Assembly: GCA_902803245.1 (NCBI GenBank)
Contig: CADCPJ010000163.1
Location: 1-5,843, forward strand
Direction: 5' to 3'
Length of the DNA stretch: 5,843 bases
Source: an uncultured Lachnospiraceae bacterium
Lineage (GTDB): Bacteria; Bacillota; Clostridia; Lachnospirales; Lachnospiraceae
In this document: positions 1-5,020 of the stretch, one piece after another
Position numbering within the stretch: position 1 is the stretch's first letter
How the letters are laid out: the number at the start of each line of letters is the position of its first letter
Made by a program: the position numbers and the translations under genes
Notes under the pieces: generated by a model
Database searches by the model: none
Seen by the model: only the letters and a program-made list of their open reading frames with translations
What the model was told of the DNA's origin: nothing

Positions 1-39
1 AAGACCGACATGAAGAAGACCGATATGAAGAAAACGGAC
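1..39 (+). repeat. 15-bp tandem repeat (K-T-D-M-K) at 3' end of upstream gene
   Basis: Positions 1-15 and 16-30 are the same 15-mer with one C/T difference (position 9 versus 24), and 31-39 is a diverged partial third copy. The period of 15 keeps the reading frame and gives a five-residue repeat in the protein tail. The array touches the left edge, so its true copy number cannot be seen. Confidence 0.75.
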
Positions 40-48
40 GCGGCATGA
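1..48 (+). CDS. 3' end of upstream gene, probably ylxR (DUF448)
   Basis: An open frame enters from the left edge and ends at TGA 46-48, giving the last 15 residues, a Lys/Thr/Asp/Met-rich tail in which a five-residue unit K-T-D-M-K occurs twice and then degenerates to K-T-D-A-A. Nothing of a conserved domain is visible. The name rests only on position: in Firmicutes the gene just upstream of ylxQ is normally ylxR, a small RNA-binding protein (DUF448) reported in Bacillus subtilis to interact with RNase P. The stop lies 22 nt before the ylxQ ATG, as expected for co-transcribed genes. A charged repetitive tail would be an add-on to the compact YlxR fold. It could instead be the tail of another gene, such as nusA if ylxR is absent. 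Confidence 0.6.
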   Translation, partial: KTDMKKTDMKKTDAA

Positions 49-59
49 GATTTTCGCAT

Positions 60-63
60 GGAG
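60..63 (+). promoter_or_regulatory. Shine-Dalgarno of ylxQ; decides the start
   Basis: GGAG at 60-63 lies 7 nt before ATG 71. An in-frame TTG at 65 would leave only 1 nt between this element and the start, so ATG 71 is the likely start. Confidence 0.6.
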
Positions 64-70
64 TTTGCCG

Positions 71-379
71 ATGACCAATGAGGACAGGATACGCGGCTAT
101 CTGGGCCTTTCAGCGAGGGGCAGGAATGTGGAGAGCGGTGAGTTTTCCACGGAGAAAGCCGTAAAGAGCGGGAGGGCTTACCTGGTATTGATTGCCGGGG
201 ACGCCTCGGAGAACACAAAGAAGAAATTTCAGAACATGTGTGAGCACTATCAGGTTCCCTGCCATATTTTCGGGGACCGGGAGATGCTCGGATGCACAAT
301 CGGCCGGGACTTTCGGGCGTCGCTTGCGGTGACCGACCGGAAGCTGGCAGAAGCGGTCAGGGCACTGATCACGGAATAA
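71..379 (+). CDS. ylxQ: YlxQ, L7Ae/L30e-family RNA-binding protein
   Basis: This 102-aa protein is a single L7Ae/L30e-type domain. Diagnostic stretches are the N-terminal GYLGLSARGRNVESGE (residues 9-24), LIAGDASENTKKKF (about 40-53; the family's 'A.DaS.nT.kk' signature) and the later MLGCTIGRDFRASLAVTD segment, matching the family's 'LG.aiG......av.d'. Length is normal for the family (about 100 aa). L7Ae-type proteins recognise kink-turn RNA; the B. subtilis YlxQ paralogue has been reported to bind kink-turns, though its cellular role is not settled. The start at 71 is chosen over TTG 65 by Shine-Dalgarno spacing. The gene follows the upstream frame by 22 nt and is followed by 125 nt of non-coding leader before infB. 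Confidence in the family is high; the target RNA is unknown. Confidence 0.93.
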   Translation: MTNEDRIRGYLGLSARGRNVESGEFSTEKAVKSGRAYLVLIAGDASENTKKKFQNMCEHYQVPCHIFGDREMLGCTIGRDFRASLAVTDRKLAEAVRALITE

Positions 380-391
380 ACACTCGGAAAA

Positions 392-429
392 CAGCGAAGA
401 GCTGCTTAATCCTAAAGGACTAGCTTCGC
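392..429 (+). promoter_or_regulatory. Leader hairpin A upstream of infB (possible antiterminator arm)
   Basis: GCGAAG at 394-399 is complementary to CTTCGC at 424-429. Inside it a smaller stem can form: TCC 410-412 with GGA 417-419 around a TAAA loop, extended by TA 407-408 with TA 421-422 across one mismatch. A local alternative pairs CAGC 392-395 with GCTG 401-404. The 3' arm shares bases 425-429 with hairpin B, so A and B cannot form together. This was paired by hand, with no folding energy calculated. Confidence 0.35.
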
Positions 430-459
430 GCCGAAACACGCGCGCAACTCCTCTTTTTT
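425..459 (+). terminator. Possible attenuator/intrinsic terminator between ylxQ and infB
   Basis: TTCGCGC at 425-431 pairs with GCGCGCAA at 440-447, giving seven base pairs with a single bulged C at 445 and an eight-base loop at 432-439. A pure pyrimidine tract, 448-459, follows directly and ends in six T (454-459). That resembles a weak Rho-independent terminator. Because infB must be expressed, it would be a partial or regulated terminator rather than an operon end. It could also be a transcript-processing site or chance. Confidence 0.35.
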
Positions 460-494
460 GAATTGCAATATACAGTATAAGTAGTATTGAGGGA

Positions 495-499
495 GAGGT
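495..499 (+). promoter_or_regulatory. Shine-Dalgarno of infB; decides the start
   Basis: GAGGT at 495-499, inside the purine run 489-498, lies 5 nt before ATG 505. The in-frame TTG at 487 lies upstream of this element and would add six residues (M-R-E-R-S-Y) that are simply the translated ribosome-binding site, so ATG 505 is preferred. Confidence 0.75.
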
Positions 500-504
500 C
501 GTAT

Positions 505-3500
505 ATGGTAAAGATCAATGTTCACAAACTGGCACTTGAGGTGGGAGTTTCCCGCCAGGAGATCCTGGATTTCCTCGCTGAGAAGGGCCACACGAAGCTG
601 ACGGGCGTCAGCTTTGTCCCTGACAGCGAAGTGGAGAATATCCGGGCTGCCTTCGGCAAGAAGGAGAGTGCTCCGCCTTCACCGGAAGCGGACCTGGCCA
701 GTTCGTCGGACGAGAAGACTTCCGAGAAGTCTGATCGCGCTGCAAAAGAGGATGCGGAGAAGCAGCCTAAGAAAAAGAGCGGGATCGTGCGCGTCGTGCG
801 CCAGCAGAACGCTACGAGCAGCTTGAAGCAGCGCCGCCCGAGACGGCCTCAGGCGGAGGCTAAGCCCGTAAGCCCCCTTCAGGAGATGAAGGAAGAACTG
901 CCAAATGGCAGCGCTAAGATAGAGAACCTCGTGCCGGAGACGCCGGCCGGGGCGGAGCCCGCAAAAGAGGCGCCCGCCAGGGAGGCATCGCTTCGCGAGG
1001 AGCTTCAGGGCGCGGCAGGAGGACAGACGGCGGAGACTTCCCCGGCTGCTTCGCATGCGGAAGAGGAGGCGAAAGCCCCGGAGAAGGCAGCTTCCGGGCC
1101 GGCTGAGAATAAAGCCCCTGCATCCGAAAGTGCTGCGGCGGATTCTGCCGAAGCCGCGAAGGAGAGCGCAGGAGGTGAAGTGAAGGCGGAGGCGGCTCCC
1201 TTAAAGGACGAGGGAAAGACTCCTGCGCCCGAAAAAGCCGCTGCGCCCAAAAAGGCTCCCGCAGCGGAGAAGACGGCTTCCGCGGAGAGCGCGGCCGCAG
1301 ACAGCGCGAAGAAAGCTGAGGCGGCCAAGGAAGAGGACACCGGATTCAGAAACGGAAGAATCATCCGCTCCTTCGGCGCCGCCGTGGCCCAGCAGATGAA
1401 TTCGTCGTCCGGCAGGACCGGCCGCGACAGCCGCGGGAGAGGCGGTGCCGGCAGGGGAAATGCCCAGGGCGCGAGGGATTTAAGGGGCGGACAGTCCCGC
1501 ACCGGCTCTGCCCAGGGAACAAGAGATGCGAAGGACGCAAGGGGCGGAGCGAGAGGAACGCAGACGAGAGGCGGCGACCGCAGCTTCGGCCAGGGCGCAT
1601 CCCGCACTTCGGGAGCTCCGGGCGCAAGAGGTGACCGGAGCGGAAGCTTCGCGGGCAGGGGCGGACAGGCCCGCCCGGGCCAGGCGCCTTCCTTTGCCGG
1701 AAGGGGCGGCAAGCCCCAGGGCGGCGGAGGCGACGGAGCGCTCGCCCACAAGACGACCCGCGACTTCAGAAAGGACGGGAAGGACCGCGAGCGCAGCCGC
1801 GAGGAGAGAAGGGAGATGGGCCGCGGCAGGACAGAGAACCCCGCGAAGGGCTCACAGGGCGGCAAGCGGACGTTTAACCGCGTCCCGAAGGCCCTGCAGA
1901 ACAAGACCCCGAATGCTCCCCAGAAGAAGGAAGAGATCGTCGTCACCGAGATCCGCGTCCCCGAGCGCATCACGGTCAGGGATCTGGCCGAGAAGATGCA
2001 TATTCCGGGAGCCCAGCTCGTCAAGGAGCTCTTCATGAAGGGCAATATGGTGACCCTCAATCACGAGCTTCCCTATGAGACGGCGGAGGAGATCGCCCTC
2101 GAGCACGAGATCATCTGCGAGAAGGAAGAGAAAGAAGACGTCATCGGCGCTCTCCTTAAGGAGAACGAAGAGGACGAGGGAGAGATGGTGGAGCGCCCGC
2201 CGGTCGTCTGCGTGATGGGCCACGTCGACCACGGCAAGACTTCGCTCCTCGATGCCATCCGCGACACCCACGTCACGGACCGCGAGGCGGGCGGCATCAC
2301 ACAGCACATCGGCGCGTATATGGTGGAGATCGACGGAAGGAAGATCACGTTCCTCGACACCCCCGGACACGAGGCATTTACCGCCATGCGTATGCGCGGC
2401 GCCAATGCGACGGACATCGCCGTCCTTGTGGTCGCTGCCGACGACGGCGTCATGCCCCAGACCGTGGAGGCGATCAATCACGCCAAGGCGGCGGAGGTGG
2501 AGATCATCGTCGCCGTCAACAAGATCGACAAGCCGGGTGCCAACATAGACCGCGTGAAGCAGGAGCTGTCCGAGTACGGACTCATATCCGAGGACTGGGG
2601 CGGCAGCACGGTGTTCTGCCCTGTTTCCGCGAAGACGAGGGAAGGTCTCGAAGATCTTCTGGAAATGATTCTGACCGTCTCCGAGATGCACGAGCTGAAG
2701 GCCAACCCGAACCGGAAGGCCCGCGGCATCGTCCTCGAGGCGAGACTCGACAAGGGCCGCGGCCCGGTGGCGTCCATCCTGATCCAGAAGGGAACGCTCC
2801 ACCAGAGCGATTTCATCGCCTGCGGCGCCGCGTCCGGCAAGGTCCGCGCCATGACCGACGAGAACGGCAAGAGGCTGCAGAGGGCGACGCCTTCCATGCC
2901 GGTCGAAATCATCGGACTCAGCTCCGTGCCGGAGGCCGGCGAGGTGCTGGTGTCCATGGACAGCGACAAGGAAGCGAAGGAATTCGCGGCCGTCTTCGTC
3001 AGCGAGAACAAGAAGACCCTGCTCGAGGACACGAAGACGCAGATGTCCCTCGACGATCTCTTCAACCAGATCAAGGAGGGGTCGCTGAAAGAACTCCCGA
3101 TTGTCGTCAAGGCGGACGTCCAGGGCTCCGTGGAAGCGGTGTCCCAGTCCCTCTTAAAGCTCTCCAACGAGGAGGTCGTGGTCAAGGTGATCCACGGCGG
3201 CGTAGGCGCGATCAACGAGTCCGACGTCTCGCTGGCAGCCGCCTCCAACGCGATTATCATCGGCTTCAATGTCCGCCCGGACAACACGGCCAAGATGATG
3301 GCGGACAACCAGAAGGTGGATATCCACCTCTACAACATCATCTACGAGGCGATCGAGGACGTGGAGAGAGCCTTAAAGGGCATGCGCGCCGCGGTTTACG
3401 AGGAGAAGATCCAGGGCCACCTGGAGATCCGCCAGATCTTCAAGGCCTCCGGTATCGGCAATATCGCCGGCTCCTACGTGAAGGACGGCATCATCACGAG

Positions 3501-3696
3501 GAACAGCAAGGTCCGCGTCTTCCGCGGCGACGAGAAGATCTTCGAGGGCGAGCTCGCTTCGCTGAAGAGATTCAAGGACGACGTGAAGGAGGTCCGCGAG
3601 GGCTTCGAGTGCGGTCTTGTATTTGACGGCTTCGGCGACTTTGCCGAGTTCGATACCGTCGAAGCTTATACGATGGTAGAGGTAGAAAGAGAATGA
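505..3696 (+). CDS. infB: Translation initiation factor IF2
   Basis: IF2 is the GTPase that brings formyl-Met-tRNA to the 30S subunit and promotes 50S joining. The 1063-aa protein has, in order: an IF2_N domain (about 1-52); an Ala/Glu/Lys/Pro-rich linker (about 53-279); a Gly/Arg-rich RGG block (about 303-455); a second IF2_N-like segment with [19 protein letters not shown] (about 490-535); the G domain with G1 GHVDHGKT (572-579), G2 GGITQHIG (596-603), G3 DTPGHE (618-623), G4 NKID (672-675) and G5 SAK (708-710); beta-barrel domain II; domain III starting near [12 protein letters not shown] (864-875); and the fMet-tRNA-binding C2 domain with [11 protein letters not shown] and ECG (1035-1037). 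All G motifs look intact. It is longer than B. subtilis IF2 (about 716 aa) or E. coli IF2 (890 aa), and the excess is the linker. The stop overlaps the rbfA start (ATGA). Confidence 0.99.
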   Translation: MVKINVHKLALEVGVSRQEILDFLAEKGHTKLTGVSFVPDSEVENIRAAFGKKESAPPSPEADLASSSDEKTSEKSDRAAKEDAEKQPKKKSGIVRVVRQQNATSSLKQRRPRRPQAEAKPVSPLQEMKEELPNGSAKIENLVPETPAGAEPAKEAPAREASLREELQGAAGGQTAETSPAASHAEEEAKAPEKAASGPAENKAPASESAAADSAEAAKESAGGEVKAEAAPLKDEGKTPAPEKAAAPKKAPAAEKTASAESAAADSAKKAEAAKEEDTGFRNGRIIRSFGAAVAQQMNSSSGRTGRDSRGRGGAGRGNAQGARDLRGGQSRTGSAQGTRDAKDARGGARGTQTRGGDRSFGQGASRTSGAPGARGDRSGSFAGRGGQARPGQAPSFAGRGGKPQGGGGDGALAHKTTRDFRKDGKDRERSREERREMGRGRTENPAKGSQGGKRTFNRVPKALQNKTPNAPQKKEEIVVTEIRVPERITVRDLAEKMHIPGAQLVKELFMKGNMVTLNHELPYETAEEIALEHEIICEKEEKEDVIGALLKENEEDEGEMVERPPVVCVMGHVDHGKTSLLDAIRDTHVTDREAGGITQHIGAYMVEIDGRKITFLDTPGHEAFTAMRMRGANATDIAVLVVAADDGVMPQTVEAINHAKAAEVEIIVAVNKIDKPGANIDRVKQELSEYGLISEDWGGSTVFCPVSAKTREGLEDLLEMILTVSEMHELKANPNRKARGIVLEARLDKGRGPVASILIQKGTLHQSDFIACGAASGKVRAMTDENGKRLQRATPSMPVEIIGLSSVPEAGEVLVSMDSDKEAKEFAAVFVSENKKTLLEDTKTQMSLDDLFNQIKEGSLKELPIVVKADVQGSVEAVSQSLLKLSNEEVVVKVIHGGVGAINESDVSLAAASNAIIIGFNVRPDNTAKMMADNQKVDIHLYNIIYEAIEDVERALKGMRAAVYEEKIQGHLEIRQIFKASGIGNIAGSYVKDGIITRNSKVRVFRGDEKIFEGELASLKRFKDDVKEVREGFECGLVFDGFGDFAEFDTVEAYTMVEVERE
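661..1341 (+). other. IF2 low-complexity linker, Ala/Glu/Lys/Pro-rich half
   Basis: Residues about 53-279 of IF2 are dominated by Ala, Glu, Lys, Pro and Ser with mixed charge and no recognisable fold, so the stretch is very likely disordered. A basic patch sits near its start ([10 protein letters not shown], then a K-Q-R-R-P-R-R-P cluster). The octapeptide ESAAADSA occurs twice, at residues 208-215 (nt 1126-1149) and 261-268 (nt 1285-1308). Such linkers are common in IF2 between the N-terminal domain and the G domain, but vary widely in length. Confidence 0.85.
1411..1869 (+). repeat. IF2 Gly/Arg-rich RGG repeat block
   Basis: Residues about 303-455 are rich in Gly, Arg, Ser, Ala and Gln, with at least six RGG triplets. 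Imperfect repeats are visible: SFAGRGG at 381-387 and 396-402, and AQG(A/T)RD followed by RGG at 320-329 and 336-348. The block is strongly basic, unlike the mixed-charge linker before it. RGG-type segments in other proteins bind RNA without specificity; that role here is inference. Confidence 0.8.
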
Positions 3697-4076
3697 GAAA
3701 AATGAGTCCGAAGAATCTCAGGGTGAACGGGGAGGTGGCAAGAGAGCTCTCCCAGATCATCCGGGAGCTCAAGGATCCGAGGATCGCCCTTATGACTTCG
3801 GTCATGGACGCCTATGTCGCGGCGGACCTGAAGACCTGCAAGGTGTACATCAGTGTGCTTGGAAGCGAAGAGGAGCAGGAGGACACGAAGGAAGGACTCG
3901 AATCGGCGAAGGGATTTATCCGCAGGGAGCTGGCTCACCGGCTCAATCTGCGAAACACTCCTGAGCTGACATTTATCCTGGACCGCTCCATCGAGCGGGG
4001 AGTGATGATGTCGAAGCGGATTGATGAAGTGATCAGGGCAGATATGCATGAAGAATCTTGCGGAAATCATAACTGA
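3693..4076 (+). CDS. rbfA: 30S ribosome-binding factor A
   Basis: RbfA is a KH-like protein that binds the 30S subunit during late maturation of the 16S rRNA 5' region and supports cold growth. The 127-aa product shows the family pattern: NLRVNGEVARELSQIIRELKDPRI near the N-terminus (the 'KDPRI' signature), the strand CKVYISVLG, the helix LESAKGFIRRELAHRL, and RNTPELTFILDRSIERG. Length is slightly above the usual 115-120 aa because of a short polar tail. The start at 3693 overlaps the infB stop as ATGA, with GAGGT at 3679-3683, 9 nt upstream; an in-frame ATG at 3702 is less well spaced. Its last 29 nt are also the start of nrnA in another frame. Both overlaps imply translational coupling. Confidence 0.98.
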   Translation: MRKMSPKNLRVNGEVARELSQIIRELKDPRIALMTSVMDAYVAADLKTCKVYISVLGSEEEQEDTKEGLESAKGFIRRELAHRLNLRNTPELTFILDRSIERGVMMSKRIDEVIRADMHEESCGNHN

Positions 4077-5007
4077 AGATATGAGAACCGTGGCTGTTGC
4101 GGGCCACGTGAATCCGGACGGCGATTGTGTGGGCAGCTGCACTGCCGTCTGGCAGTATTTGAGGAAACTGCGCCATTTTGACAGGGTCGACCTCTATCTG
4201 GAGGAACCGAGGGAGTCACTCCTCTTCCTGAAGGGAATGAACAGCTTCCTGCAGACGGTCAGGGACCCGATCGCCTATGACCTCTTTATCTGTCTTGATG
4301 TGAGCGATTACAGGCGGATCGGCGTCGCCGCGGAGCTCTTTGACCGCGCGAGGGTGCGCGTCGCGATAGATCATCACGTCAGCAATTCGGGCTTTGCCGA
4401 TATCAACCACGTGGTGCCGGACGCCAGCTCCTGCGCGGAGGTCCTCTGCTCGCTCATGGATTTTGACCTGATCGACGAGCCGATCGCGGAATCTCTGTAC
4501 ACGGGGATCATCCACGACTCGGGTGTGTTCCAGTACCAGAACACGACTCCGGACACGATGCGGGCCGCCGCGAGGCTCATGGAGAAGGGGATTCCCTTCT
4601 ATTCGATCATCGACGACTCCTTCAACCGCGTGACATTTCTGCAGAACAGAATCCTCGGATACTGCCTTGGTAAAGCCAAAAGCGAGCTCGGTGGAAAATG
4701 CATAACAAGCGCCCTGTCGCTGCAGGAGCAGAGGGAGCAGGGTGTCGTGAAGGCGGATCTCGACGGGATTGTCGCCCAGCTCCGCCTGACGAAAGGTACG
4801 GAAGCGGCGATATTCGCCTATGAGACGGAGCCGGGACTCTATAAGCTTTCGCTGAGAAGCAACGGGCTGCTTGACGTGCAGGAGATCTGCTCCATCTTCG
4901 GGGGCGGGGGCCACCTGAGGGCGGCCGGATGCCTGATCCGGGCAGATGCGGAGGAAGCGGTCGGCATGGTCCTTGGCGAGATCAGGAAGAGGCTTAGCTG
5001 TATTTAG
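4048..5007 (+). CDS. nrnA: DHH/DHHA1 phosphoesterase, NrnA-type oligoribonuclease / pAp phosphatase
   Basis: NrnA enzymes degrade 2-5-nt RNA fragments and dephosphorylate 3'-phosphoadenosine 5'-phosphate using metal ions in a DHH active site. The 319-aa protein has GHVNPDGDCVGS (19-30; metal ligands H20, D24, D26), CLDVSD with D84, the name-giving DHH at 108-110, GIIHDSGVF with D157, and the C-terminal DHHA1 substrate-binding motif GGGGHLRAAG (285-294). Length is typical and all expected catalytic residues are present. No signal peptide or membrane segment is visible, so it should be cytoplasmic. ATG 4048 is chosen because AGGG at 4035-4038 lies 9 nt upstream and the residues it adds fit the family's N-terminal helix; ATG 4081 is the alternative. 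Placement between rbfA and truB is usual in Clostridia. Whether RNA or pAp is its main substrate cannot be read from sequence. Confidence 0.95.
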   Translation: MKNLAEIITEDMRTVAVAGHVNPDGDCVGSCTAVWQYLRKLRHFDRVDLYLEEPRESLLFLKGMNSFLQTVRDPIAYDLFICLDVSDYRRIGVAAELFDRARVRVAIDHHVSNSGFADINHVVPDASSCAEVLCSLMDFDLIDEPIAESLYTGIIHDSGVFQYQNTTPDTMRAAARLMEKGIPFYSIIDDSFNRVTFLQNRILGYCLGKAKSELGGKCITSALSLQEQREQGVVKADLDGIVAQLRLTKGTEAAIFAYETEPGLYKLSLRSNGLLDVQEICSIFGGGGHLRAAGCLIRADAEEAVGMVLGEIRKRLSCI

Positions 5008-5010
5008 GAG
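5006..5010 (+). promoter_or_regulatory. Shine-Dalgarno of truB, overlapping the nrnA stop
   Basis: AGGAG at 5006-5010 shares two bases with the nrnA TAG stop (5005-5007) and sits 10 nt before TTG 5021. It is the only good ribosome-binding site near the N-terminus of the TruB frame and supports the TTG start. The overlap with the stop codon implies coupling to nrnA translation. Confidence 0.7.
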
Positions 5011-5020
5011 AATCAGACCA

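Noticed and set aside
461..486. Possible infB promoter in the AT-rich stretch (TTGAAT, TATACA, TATAAG)
   Set aside because: No -35/-10 pair has a spacer near 17 bp: TTGAAT at 458 to TATAAG at 476 leaves only 12, and TATACA at 469 has no -35 partner.
1291..1298. GCGGCCGC palindrome
   Set aside because: It is a natural result of Ala-Ala-Ala codons in the IF2 linker and needs no special explanation.
1526..2038. 170-codon + strand frame inside infB
   Set aside because: It is a +1-type shadow of the Gly/Arg-rich part of IF2; the product is Arg/Ala-rich with no domain, and the infB frame clearly carries the homology.
1005..2060. Long open frame on the minus strand opposite the IF2 linker
   Set aside because: It mirrors the GC-rich Ala/Gly/Arg codons of infB, has no recognisable domain or clear ribosome-binding site, and yields a Pro/Leu/Ala/Ser-rich low-complexity product.
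1852..2802. 316-codon open frame on the minus strand over the IF2 G domain
   Set aside because: It is antisense to highly conserved infB codons, and its His/Asp/Val-rich product is what reading GAC/GTC/GAG-type codons backwards would give.
3983..3998. Perfect 6-bp inverted repeat with a four-base loop in rbfA
   Set aside because: It is short, lies in conserved coding sequence and has no T-tract; such repeats are expected by chance in GC-rich DNA.
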